Assembly (NCBI GenBank): GCA_964035575.1
Contig: OZ037879.1
Span: 1-64,000 of the forward strand
Direction: 5' to 3'
Length of the DNA stretch: 64,000 nt
From: Rhynchopus sp. YZ270_cl-10
Taxonomy: Eukaryota; Euglenozoa; Diplonemea; Diplonemida; Diplonemidae
Shown here: positions 39,705-48,531 of the stretch, piece by piece
How positions within the stretch are numbered: the first letter of the stretch is position 1
How the letters are laid out: each line of letters begins with the position of its first letter
The notes under the pieces: generated by a model
What the model saw: the letters and a program-made list of their open reading frames with translations, nothing else
What the model was told of the DNA's origin: nothing
The model's database searches: none
Translations under genes and position numbers: made by a program

Positions 39705-39817
39705 CTCTCTTTCGTTTTGGGGAAGTGTTTCCCTCTTCAGCTTATGTTGTCTTTGTATTAGCCTTCTTATTAGTGTGCCCATCATCAGATCTTTCCTCGC
39801 TTTCGTTGTCTTTTCAT
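39705..39817 (-). pseudogene. Orphan 5' end of a second Helitron 2 zinc-finger gene
   Basis: This matches the first 37 or so codons of the copy 1 gene (compare 34915-35028) with a small frame-disturbing difference. It stops where the diverged gene region of copy 2 begins, and so marks the recombination joint. Confidence 0.7.
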
Positions 39818-40145
39818 TTTTTTTTTTGCAAAAAGTAAAGTACCCAGACCACTGTTATGTTAGTTTTGAATAGTTGTGATAAATTGCTAGAAATTGTATT
39901 GTAGAAAATATAAAATGGTGGGTGGGAGAAAGTTTTGAGTTTTCAAGAAGGAAAATAAAAAAGTCTCACAACTAAGTTTTCAAAAAAAAATAATTAAAAA
40001 ATGATCTTGAAAATTTTGACAAAAATTAAAACCAATCTGCATGTGCATTAAAAAAAGGGGAACCCATATTTTTGCGCAGGAAGAAGTAATTTGCACATTC
40101 TCTGCGATAAGAAATACCCCCAAACGAAAAAAAAAAAATTATTCT
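39818..40145. other. Spacer shared with Helitron 2 copy 1
   Basis: Nearly identical to 35029-35354. AT-rich, non-coding. Confidence 0.55.
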
Positions 40146-40710
40146 CTAATGATGTGCTTTATTGTGCTGGAAAAGAGCACCTTTGTGTTGAAATTCCCTT
40201 CCCCTCCAAGTACTAGAGCATTCGTGAGCATAACACGTCTTTGCTATTTTTTCGTCTTCTGCTGCTTCGCGCTTTCTCTTTCTGTCTAGCTCCTGTTGAG
40301 TTTGAGTTGTTGAAAGTGATACTTGAAAAGTTGATACATACCTTTTTCATGTCCTGACACAGAAGGAACACTTCGTTCAGCTGTTTCTTGAGATCTGAGA
40401 CAGTCTGTTTCACCTCTTTCAGCTCTTCAGTCACTGAGGAAAAGCTTTCTGCAGAAACAGGAATTTCCAATGCTGCGGCCTGTTCTGACGGAAGCACAGA
40501 GTCCTTCTGAGTTTGCTCCTCTGTTTTAACGCCTTGCTCCTGTACCTTCGTTAGTACTGTCTCCTTCTTCTGGGAGCACACTGGAATTGGTGGCAATTCC
40601 TCATTCTCATGAGGAGCTTGATCCTGCACATTGAACACCGCCAACATGCTTGGTGCATCTTTCTTCTGCACAAAGGGCACTGGCTTCCGCTTAATCTTCA
40701 TGGTGTTCAT
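40146..40710 (-). CDS. Helitron 2 accessory protein, second copy
   Basis: Exons 40710-40342 and 40292-40146, with a 49-nt intron as in copy 1. Differences from copy 1 are few and mostly conservative (for example P to A in the SMLPVF segment, S to N in HESEE). The intron acceptor and the C2H2-like finger are kept. Near identity contrasts with the strongly diverged zinc-finger genes next door. This shows that the 5' halves of the two elements were exchanged recently, or that this gene is under constraint. Confidence 0.75.
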
Positions 40711-40921
40711 AGTTTTTTGAGAAATAGTTCACCTGTTTTTGGTGTGTGAGTACAAAAGTGCTATGAAAAGAGAAATGAGGGGTGAGCCAAGTTTAATTCA
40801 TTTTTCTATTCAATTTTTTCGGCATTCACATTTGTAAAAATGCAAAACCTTCAGACAATAAAAAATAAGTTCTGTTCACAACCACACCAGCCTCCTACAT
40901 TTTAGCGAGCTTTCTTCTTGT
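40711..40921 (-). promoter_or_regulatory. Helitron 2 5' edge and leader (copy 2)
   Basis: Near-identical to 35920-36130. It ends at the right in AGCGAGCTTTCTTCTTGT before the GCGGGTTT tract. Confidence 0.5.
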
Positions 40922-41092
40922 GCGGGTTTGCGGGTTTGCGGGTTTGCGGGTTTGCGGGTTTGCGGGTTTGCGGGTTTGCGGGTTTGCGGGTTTGCGGGTT
41001 TGCGGGTTTGCGGGTTTGCGGGTTTGCGGGTTTGCGGGTTTGCGGGTTTGCGGGTTTGCGGGTTTGCGGGTTTGCGGGTTTGCGGGTTTGCG
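40922..41092. repeat. GCGGGTTT tract, 21 units
   Basis: 21 perfect units (168 bp) plus GCG. Left is the Helitron 2 5' edge. To the right there is no CTAG end; the sequence goes directly into a 13-bp repeat and the poly(T) of the LINE. Confidence 0.96.
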
Positions 41093-41128
41093 TCAGGATG
41101 CTGTGCAAGGATGCTGTGCAAGGATGCT

Positions 41129-41130
<2 letters not shown>
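41093..41130. repeat. 13-bp satellite (GGATGCTGTGCAA), 3 partial units
   Basis: Three units lie between the GCGGGTTT tract and the LINE poly(A) end, the same repeat as the 49-unit array at 43746-44383. Confidence 0.9.
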
Positions 41131-41163
<33 letters not shown>

Positions 41164-41164
<1 letters not shown>

Positions 41165-41948
41165 TTCCACATCAAACTGGACAGGGCAAGGGGGGTACGT
41201 TTATAATGCACATGAAAGGCGCTTGGTCCGAGCGAAGCGAGGGCCAAAAGTCTTACAATCAGTACATGTGCCGGTTTAGTTAGAACGAGGCACAAAAGTG
41301 AATTAAACGAGGGAGATATTTGTCATCAGCATGTCGCCCTATTATGTATCGTTGTTTGCCGAGCGAAGCGAGGCATACAACTATATTTAGCTCTATGACA
41401 ATTTGGGATAAAGGAGGGGTGAACATTAACACGGGAGAGGCAGGGGTGAATATAGACTGTCCAGTCTGTGTGGTTTTGCTGTATTTCCAGTATTGGTGCC
41501 CAGCTGGTTCTGGAGGGGAGGAAGGGGCGGGATGGGGCTTTCTTTTTACAATACGAAGTTCCTTTCTTGTTACTTTTGTTTTGTCTCTTGTAGTCTTTTT
41601 TGTTTGGATGATTAACGCCAGTAGCGACCCCCCATGGAACTCGTAGGGGATGGGGTGGGGGAAAAAATCTCCGTCGCTTACTCCTAGGCCGACGCCCACA
41701 GACAAACCGCCTCCTTGGCTTACTCCTGACGTTTTCTGTGAGGGGGAAGATTTGGAATTTACATACAAGGGGCTTGACACCAGGGGGATTACACACATGT
41801 ATCTAATGGGAGGGGTTGGGGGTAAAAAGGAAACAGGGAACTAAACAGGTGTTGCTACACACAAAAGTTGGGGTGGGGGAAAATAACAGAGAAGGGAAGG
41901 GCAACAGTGCCCACATAAACCACAATCACAACCAATCGCGAGGCCCTT
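41164..41948 (-). other. LINE 3' UTR
   Basis: Non-coding DNA between the last LINE stop codon and poly(A). It contains two GAGCGAAGCGAGG motifs (about 41229 and 41358). Short plus-strand ORFs here have no recognisable content. Confidence 0.55.
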
Positions 41949-42117
41949 CTATTTGAAGGTCGCCTCCATCATCAGCACCAGGACCGCCCTAAGCGCCCCG
42001 TACTGACTCGTCTGCCGTCCTCCGACGCGCCCCAGCTCCTCCCGCTGATCCCACCACGCGTCCAGCGCCTCGTACGCCACCTCCGGTGCCAAGGGAGTCA
42101 TTCCCTCTCGCCTGGTC
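41949..42117 (-). pseudogene. C-terminal end of the LINE polyprotein
   Basis: Minus-strand frame with REGMTPLAPEVAYEALDAWW and QYGALRAVLVLMMEATFK before TAG. It is GC-rich like the upstream LINE ORFs and unlike the surrounding AT-rich DNA. It is cut at its 5' side by the poly(A) tail of the first retroposon. I cannot name the domain; the position suits the region after RT/RNase H. Confidence 0.55.
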
Positions 42118-43745
42118 CCTTTTTTTTTTTTTTTTTTCTCTTTTTTGTACTTGGACTAGTTTTTTATGAGAATAGAAAGGAAAAAGGAAGAAATGGAGAA
42201 GACAATAAAGACAATAAAATGAACAGGAAATGGAAAAGGAAAAAGGAAATGGAAAAATGAAAAGGAAAAAATGATGACCAAAAATGGTCGGTGTTTCAAG
42301 TTTTGTATAAAAGGCGGGCGAAGAGTACGGTAGAGCCAACAGAGTTTTATACAAAACAAGAAACTGCATTATGTGTTTGTTTTTTATTCTTTTTGATCAA
42401 TTTGAATACACAGGCGTCACACTTCTGGGGCAAAAAAAGGAAAAAAAGAAGACCTAATCCTCCTTACTTAAAAGAAGGGAAGGGAGAATAAAAAACACAT
42501 TGCCTTTGCTTTGTTGTCTGCAGAATGGTTTGTTTTAGTGCCTCCCCTGGAAAAAGAAAAATGGATTCCACTTGGTAAAAATAGCACACCTGTTGAACAC
42601 ACGTCAGGCCAGGAACAGAAGAAAAGCAAACGCTTCCACGAATGGAAGCAAAAGAAAAGTGTGGTGAAAAAACCCTTTTGGCCAAGGTGGTCTTGACTCT
42701 GTCTACAAACTTTGGGGATGAATGAAAAAATGACACTGAATAAATAACAGAGAGTGGGCGGGTAAGCCACTTCTCCGAGCTAAACACAAAGTAAACACCC
42801 TCCACCCATCTGATCCCGCCCACAAACACAAACAATCACGACAGAAACCAAGACAGGCAGAGGATGACCAGGGTAGGTTTTACTTGAACAGCGAACCTCT
42901 GCCTTGATACTTCACACGCTCAGCAGACGAGTTGCCACAACTCTCCAGACCTGCTGCAAAACAGGCCTGCACCTTTCACCGCATTTCGCTTCGTGCCCCT
43001 CATCTGGCGCACTACTGACGGGGGACGCCCCATGTAGGCACATCGGTAGGATTTCGTCTTAACATAGTTTTTTGTGTAAAAAAAAATGAACCCCTGTAAA
43101 AAAAAATGAACCCCTTTGTAAAAAAAAATGAACCCCTTTGTAAAAAAAAATGAACCCCTTTGTAAAAAAAAATGAACCCCTTTGTAAAAAAAAATGAACC
43201 CCTTTGTAAAAAAAAATGAACCCCTTGTAAAAAAAAATGAACCCCTTGTAAAAAAAAATGAACCCCTTGTAAAAAAAAATGAACCCCTGTAAAAAAAAAT
43301 GAACCCCTTTTTTAAAAAAAAATGAACCCCTTTTTTAAAAAAAAATGAACCCCTTTTTTAAAAAAAAATGAACCCCTTTTTAAAAAAAAATGAACCCCTT
43401 TTTTAAAAAAAAATGAACCCCTTTTTTAAAAAAAAATGAACCCCTTTTTTAAAAAAAAATGAACCCCTTTTTTTAAAAAAAAATGAACCCCTTTTTTTTT
43501 TTTAAAAAAAAATGAACCCCTTTTTAAAAAAAAATGAACCCCTTTTTTAAAAAAAAATGAACCCCTTTTAAAAAAAAATGAACCCCTTTTTAAAAAAAAA
43601 TGAACCCCTTTTTAAAAAAAAATGAACCCCTTTTAAAAAAAAATGAACCCCTTTTTAAAAAAAAATGAACCCCTTTTTTTAAAAAAAAATGAACCCCTTT
43701 TTTTAAAAAAAAATGAACCCCTTTTTTTTAAAAAAAAATGAACCC
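42118..43745 (-). mobile_element. Poly(A) retroposon copy 1 with expanded 5' repeat
   Basis: The minus-strand element has its poly(A) at 42120-42137 (T-run on plus), a body of about 940 bp, and a long 5' tandem repeat. The body is collinear with 44682-45650. Shared landmarks include TGTACTTGG, CAGGCGTCACACTT, CACGTCAGGCCAGGAACAGA and GGGGACGCCCCATGTAGGCA. No RT. Probably a SINE-like or LINE-tail element moved by another LINE. Small ORFs are not credible. Confidence 0.75.
43076..43745. repeat. 18-26-bp repeat (AAAAAAAAATGAACCCC)n, about 30 units
   Basis: Units of T-run, A-run and ATGAACCCC vary in T and A length from unit to unit, with two blocks (TTTGTAAAA-type, then TTTTTTAAAA-type). Retroposon copy 2 has only two such units at the same place (45640-45680), so this is a variable-number repeat at the 5' end of the retroposon. 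Confidence 0.93.
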
Positions 43746-44383
43746 CGGAAGGATGCTGTGCAAGGATGCTGTGCAAGGATGCTGTGCAAGGATGCTGTGC
43801 AAGGATGCTGTGCAAGGATGCTGTGCAAGGATGCTGTGCAAGGATGCTGTGCAAGGATGCTGTGCAAGGATGCTGTGCAAGGATGCTGTGCAAGGATGCT
43901 GTGCAAGGATGCTGTGCAAGGATGCTGTGCAAGGATGCTGTGCAAGGATGCTGTGCAAGGATGCTGTGCAAGGATGCTGTGCAAGGATGCTGTGCAAGGA
44001 TGCTGTGCAAGGATGCTGTGCAAGGATGCTGTGCAAGGATGCTGTGCAAGGATGCTGTGCAAGGATGCTGTGCAAGGATGCTGTGCAAGGATGCTGTGCA
44101 AGGATGCTGTGCAAGGATGCTGTGCAAGGATGCTGTGCAAGGATGCTGTGCAAGGATGCTGTGCAAGGATGCTGTGCAAGGATGCTGTGCAAGGATGCTG
44201 TGCAAGGATGCTGTGCAAGGATGCTGTGCAAGGATGCTGTGCAAGGATGCTGTGCAAGGATGCTGTGCAAGGATGCTGTGCAAGGATGCTGTGCAAGGAT
44301 GCTGTGCAAGGATGCTGTGCAAGGATGCTGTGCAAGGATGCTGTGCAAGGATGCTGTGCAAGGATGCTGTGCAAGGATGCTGT
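43746..44383. repeat. 13-bp satellite array (GGATGCTGTGCAA), 49 units
   Basis: Perfect tandem units, open in all six frames (ARMLCKDAVQGCC on plus, TASLHSILAQHPC on minus), which are artefacts. The left flank is the 5' repeat of retroposon 1. The right flank is the poly(A) end of a truncated retroposon. Confidence 0.96.
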
Positions 44384-44457
44384 TTTTTTTTTTCTCTTTT
44401 ATGTACTTGGTCTTTTTTTGTATGTGAGAATAGAAGAAAGGAAAAAGGAAGAATGGA
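44384..44457 (-). mobile_element. 5'-truncated retroposon, 3' tail only
   Basis: Poly(T) on the plus strand followed by CTCTTTTATGTACTTGG and about 55 more bases identical to the 3' end of copy 2 (44689-44757). It then stops inside LINE RT sequence. Typical of 5' truncation of a reverse-transcribed insertion. Confidence 0.75.
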
Positions 44458-44681
44458 TGGTCAGGGAGAAGAGAAGCGGGCCCAAGGGATCTCCTTGTTG
44501 AGCTCCGCGCTGAGACTTTATGGTATCCCCACCATAGAACAGGCTAGAGTGCTCCAGGTAACACCATCGCACCCATGGGGCCAGCTCGGGGAGGTTGGCG
44601 TCGACCGCTCTTAGCATCGACAGGCGGTCTACGCAGTTGAACACGTTACGGTAGTCAATTTTCAAAATGACTTTACCTTTT
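44458..44681 (-). pseudogene. LINE reverse transcriptase palm fragment
   Basis: Minus strand: VILKIDYRNVFNCVDRLSML (motif A, catalytic Asp), LPELAPWVRWCYLEHS and QRGAQQGDPLGPLLFSL (motif B region). It continues, after removal of the 1-kb retroposon and one copy of its target duplication, from the RT in 47084-45682. The YADD-containing part and everything downstream are missing here. Confidence 0.8.
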
Positions 44682-45681
44682 TGATTTTTTTTCTCTTTTA
44701 TGTACTTGGTCTTTTTTTGTATGTGAGAATAGAAGAAAGGAAAAAGGAAGAATGGAGTAAACAATAAAGACAATAAAATGAACAGGAAAATGGAAAAGGA
44801 AAAAGGAAATGAAAAAATGATGACCAAAAAAGGTCGGTGTTTCAAGTTTTAGTATAAAAGGTGGGCGGTAAAGTAAAGTAAGTGGCCACTTCCTCCTAAA
44901 CAAAACAAGAAACTGCATCGTGTGTTTGTTTTTTATTCTTTTTAATCAATTTGAATACACAGGCGTCACACTTATGGGGCAAAAAAAGGAAAAAAAGAAG
45001 ACCTAATCCTCCTTACTTAAAAGAAGGGAAGGGAGAATAAAAAACACACGTGCCCATTGTTTCGTTGTCTGCAGGATGTCTTGTTTTAGTGCCTCACCTG
45101 GAAAAAGAAAAATGGATTCCACTCAGTAAAAATAGCACACCTGTTGAACACACGTCAGGCCAGGAACAGAAGAAAAGCAAACGCTTCCACGAATGGAAGC
45201 AAAAGAAAAGTGTGGTGAAAAAACCCTTTTGGCCAAGGTGGTCTTGACTCTCTGTCTACATACTTTGGGGATGCATGAAAAAATGAAACTAGATGATAGA
45301 TAACAAGGAGTGTGCGAGAGTGGCCCTTCTCCAAGCTAAACAAAAAGCAAACACCCTCCACCCATCTGATCCCGCCCACAAACACAAACAATCACGACAG
45401 AAAACAAAACAGGCAGAGGATGACCAGGGTAGGTTTTACTTGGACAGCGAACCTCTGCCTTGATTCCTCTCACGCTCAGCAGGCGAGTTGCCTCAACTCT
45501 CCAGACCTGTGCTGCAACACAGGCCTGCACCTTTAGCCGCTTTTCGCTTCATGCCCCTCATCTGGCGCACTACTAACGGGGGACGCCCCATGTAGGCACA
45601 TCGGTAGGATTTCGTCTTAACATAGTTTTTTGTGTAAAAAAAAATGAACCCCTGTGTAAAAAAAAATGAACCCCTTGTAAA
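44682..45681 (-). mobile_element. Poly(A) retroposon copy 2, 1000 bp, with 12-bp target duplication
   Basis: Flanked by ACTTTACCTTTT at 44670-44681 and 45682-45693. Its poly(A) end is A/T-rich (GATTTTTTTTCTC on plus) and its 5' end carries two GAACCCC units. It splits the LINE RT between GKGK and VILKID. It is collinear with copy 1, with scattered differences and small indels (for example near 44875). Confidence 0.85.
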
Positions 45682-47084
45682 ACTTTACCTTTTCCGCGGT
45701 TGCGCACGGCGTACTGCGAGATAACATCAGTCGCCACTGCCGCCCCCCTTGCCGTTGCCACCCCCACCTGGTTCCCTCGAAGAAGAAGCGTCCTAGCAGG
45801 CACCCGCACTCGCGCCGACAGAATCTTTCCCACCAGTCTGCGGAGAGTGTCCCCAACCGCAATCGGACGCACGTCCTCCTCCAGGCCCGGCCCCTTTGCA
45901 GGCTTCCGGAGAGCCACCAAGTTAGCGCCGGCGAAGAACTCAGCCACCTCCACTGGAGCATTTCCTCGTGCCAAAGACGTCAACACTGCGGCCAGCGCTG
46001 CCAAAGTTCCCTTAGCCCGCCTCTGTAGGCAAAGTGTACGAAGGTGCGCGCCCGTCACGTTCGAGGGACCCGCCGCCGATGACTTCGGCATGCTCCGCAG
46101 GGCCTTCATCACCTCCACCACTGTCACCGGTGGGACCTCCTGAGGCTGTGGCCAATCCGCCTGCTCCAGGGCCTTGGCATCAGCTGCGGCTGGGTGCTTC
46201 GTCTGAAGCTTTTCCAGCGTCGCCGGTGTCTGTGGGGCGAGGCCGTCGCTGGTAGCGCATGACATGGCCTGGCTCGGGAGTCCTGCTCTCGCTTTGGCGA
46301 TGGTGCGCTTCCGTCTCCCTTCGTCAGTGTCCTCATCCGACCACCCAGAGGGCCTTGGCTTCCGCTCCTCTACCGTTTGCTCCCACAGGGCGACATACTG
46401 GCCAGCCTTCCAAGCCTCCAAGTCCTTCCCCCAGGTGCTCGTCAAACGTCGCTCCTGGTCCTTGCCCCCTCGCTCCGTCCGTGTCCGGTGCAACACTGTG
46501 AAGAACAGTGCAAGGCGCTTCCAGGCCACCTCGTCCTGGTACTCCAGGATGTCCATGAGGACCCTCAGGAAGAGCTCGCTGTACAGCTGCAGGTGTTTGT
46601 CTGGGCACCCGCCCTTCAGCTGGATCCTGGTGGTCCCCATGACTTCAAAGGAGGGGAGGTCATCCTGATCTGTCAGCATTCCTCGACTGGAGGGAGACGG
46701 AGCGGTGAAGCCTTCTTCGCCAAAGTGCACCGTACAGGTGTTGCAGACCTCCTTGCTCTGCGGCAATAGCATGTCGCACTGATCGTTCGCACAGCGCGAC
46801 ATGCCCAAGTGGCCCAACAGCTCGTCGGGGATGTACGCCCCATCCGCCTGGTGGCGACGCATGTGCTGCAGCAAGCCCTTCCGAGACAGGCCCCCGACCG
46901 CATCACTCGAAGACAAAATTCCCGCTCTGCATCCATCAAAGGGGCAGAACACCCGATCCGCATTGATGTGTCCCAGCTTGGTAGCCAGGGGGGCGGTGGT
47001 GGTGGTGTTGGTGGGGATGATGCCATCCAAATGCGCTGTGTCCAGCACTGCCTGCCGAGCCTCCTTCCTCATCTTCTCTGCCAT
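45682..47084 (-). CDS. LINE ORF: zinc fingers plus N-terminal reverse transcriptase
   Basis: About 467 LINE codons (MAEKMRKEARQAV...) precede the retroposon; the frame then runs on into it. Residues 46-78 form a C2H2-like finger (FCPFDGC...LLQHMRRH) and 97-116 a Cys-rich motif (CANDQCDML...CNTC). From about residue 335 typical non-LTR RT blocks appear: SMPKSSAAGPSNVTGAHLRT, DVRPIAVGDTLRRLVGKIL and GNQVGVATARGAAVATDVIS. It starts inside the end of the OTU-like ORF (16-nt overlap, other frame), so either a frameshift links the two or reinitiation occurs. GC-rich codon use resembles the large gene at the right end. Confidence 0.8.
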
Positions 47085-47878
47085 CCCCTCTTGGTCTTCC
47101 CCACCTCCGGGACAAGCTCCACTGCCTCAAAGTGAGAGTCACAGAGAGCGATGACGACCGTGGGAAGTTTCGCTTGGAAGCTCTCCGCGTACGACTTGGC
47201 GACTCTTTTGCTACCAGGGGTGATGCGCACGAGGGGGTTCTCTTCCGATGCCTGCACCACCACGATGTTGATGCGGGATGCTGTCGCGGTGAGCTGAAGC
47301 CCCAAGTGGTTGAGGTGGGCCTCGCCGGTCACACCATTGGCAAACTCCGTCATGGCCTCCTGCGACCCCAGCACCTGCACCAGGCGGTTCGACACCTCCA
47401 CTGCTGTGTCATACAGCTGCTTGCGCATTGCCCTCACGTCCGGCTGCGTGTCGTGGTCCCAGAGGTGTAGTGCCACATAACCACAATCATTTGTGGACAC
47501 GTTGGGGATGCGTTTAGCTCCAAACTTCGCCAGAGTCGCGTCCACAGACACCGCTTGCTCTGTATACGCAGGAGCGTTCACGTTTGCGCACCCACCGGTC
47601 AACGCAAACGGGGACAAGCTGATCGGGTGCTCCGGATCAGCAGGGGCAGGGCGCAGGTCCCAGGGCGTCACCGCTCGCCACAACAGCGACAGCGACCAGT
47701 AGGGACACCACCAGCATGCCAAATGCCATCCCGATCCTACGAGTCCACCTGCGTGCTGCCACACGGCGCACCTCCAAGAGAAGAACCCAGCCAAGTGGGC
47801 GCGCGACGCCGACCAGTGCCACAAAACCCGCCAAACAACCACCTGCGGACCATGCAACCCACACCCACTCGGCTGCAC
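47069..47878 (-). CDS. LINE-encoded OTU-like cysteine protease
   Basis: 269 codons. The first 85 or so are hydrophobic and Trp-rich and may be untranslated. The conserved part starts near CANVNAPAYTEQAVSVD. It shows NDCGYVALHLW (Cys132), then an arginine-containing helix (VRAMRKQLYDTA), HLNHLGLQLTATASRINIVV, and finally LCDSHFEAVEL (His249). This is the Cys...I-V strand...His-aromatic order of OTU proteases. Such enzymes cleave ubiquitin or viral/element polyproteins. In a LINE it may process the polyprotein or counter ubiquitin-dependent degradation, which is inference. The end overlaps the RT ORF. Confidence 0.65.
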   Translation of the reverse strand: MQPSGCGLHGPQVVVWRVLWHWSASRAHLAGFFSWRCAVWQHAGGLVGSGWHLACWWCPYWSLSLLWRAVTPWDLRPAPADPEHPISLSPFALTGGCANVNAPAYTEQAVSVDATLAKFGAKRIPNVSTNDCGYVALHLWDHDTQPDVRAMRKQLYDTAVEVSNRLVQVLGSQEAMTEFANGVTGEAHLNHLGLQLTATASRINIVVVQASEENPLVRITPGSKRVAKSYAESFQAKLPTVVIALCDSHFEAVELVPEVGKTKRGWQRR

Positions 47879-48531
47879 GCACCGACAACTGACCCACCCC
47901 CATCACACTGGCCCTCACCAAGCTGGCAGCCACTCGGATCCCTCCGGTCCATCGGCGCACTCGCTCGCTCGCCCCTTCCAGCCACCGCCATCCTCTCCGA
48001 ACGCGGCACAGTCCCCGCAGCACACCCACCCCCAGCACCTCCGCGTCCCGAAAAAGCGCGCAACCCAAAACATGTGGCGCTGACCTCCCAAGCTCAGACC
48101 CCACAAAAACCAGAACCCAGATGGCCACACACTGCAAAGCACCTCTCAACGCATCGGCGACCCTGATCCTGCGGAAAACTGGGTGCGCTGCCGGAGAGGG
48201 CGGACGATTGCAGGGCGCCTTGCGCCGACGGAGCCTGCCCGCCTGTGACTTGGTCCAGTTCAAGGACCGGTGTCCTCGTCGCGTCCTCCTGGTCCTCCTG
48301 CCCACTAGCCACAAAATGAGATGACTGAGGGTAGGGGCGCGTCTGTCCTTCCACGCGAACGACACAAACACTCCCCACTCAGGTGCCTCGACTACCCAGC
48401 AGGGGTCAGGTTGACGCAAGGAGGTGAAGACCTCCCAGAGGTTGCACCACCAGTCGAACCAAAACTCTATCTGTACACACCCCTTTTGCCACACCCGCAT
48501 CATCACACAGCCACTCTGTCCTTCTCGCCCC
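47879..48531 (-). other. Probable LINE 5' region
   Basis: GC-rich DNA. ORFs are open on both strands (for example minus 47637-48572, Trp/Arg-rich), but none has recognisable content and most look like GC-driven shadows. It probably holds the LINE 5' UTR or an N-terminal ORF. I cannot place the element's 5' end. Confidence 0.35.

Larger units (their letters stand above)
36163..41092 (-). mobile_element. Helitron 2, copy 2, chimeric and internally deleted
   Basis: Minus-strand order: 21-unit tract (41092-40922), 5' edge, accessory gene (40710-40146), a short zinc-finger gene start (39817-39705) of the copy 1 type, a diverged zinc-finger gene (39613-38297), the second half of an OTU domain (38321-38043), and a non-coding 3' region to CTAG at 36163. 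The helicase, Rep and OTU cysteine half are absent. Two starts of the same gene in series show that it arose by recombination between related elements. Confidence 0.72.
41131..48531 (-). mobile_element. LINE with OTU-like protease, Dualen/RandI-like, fragmented
   Basis: Read on the minus strand: possible 5' region (48531-47879), OTU-like ORF (47878-47069), zinc-finger/RT ORF (47084-45682), RT palm piece (44681-44458), a missing middle, the C-terminal 50 codons (42101-41949), a 3' UTR of about 780 bp and poly(A) (33 T at 41131-41163 on the plus strand). A cysteine protease together with an RT is known from the Dualen/RandI non-LTR elements of green algae; the assignment here is by domain content only. 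Two retroposon insertions, one truncated retroposon and a satellite split the body. Confidence 0.7.

Noticed and set aside
43633-44614. Six-frame ORFs over the 13-bp array
   Set aside because: The 13-bp unit lacks stops in any frame; no gene.
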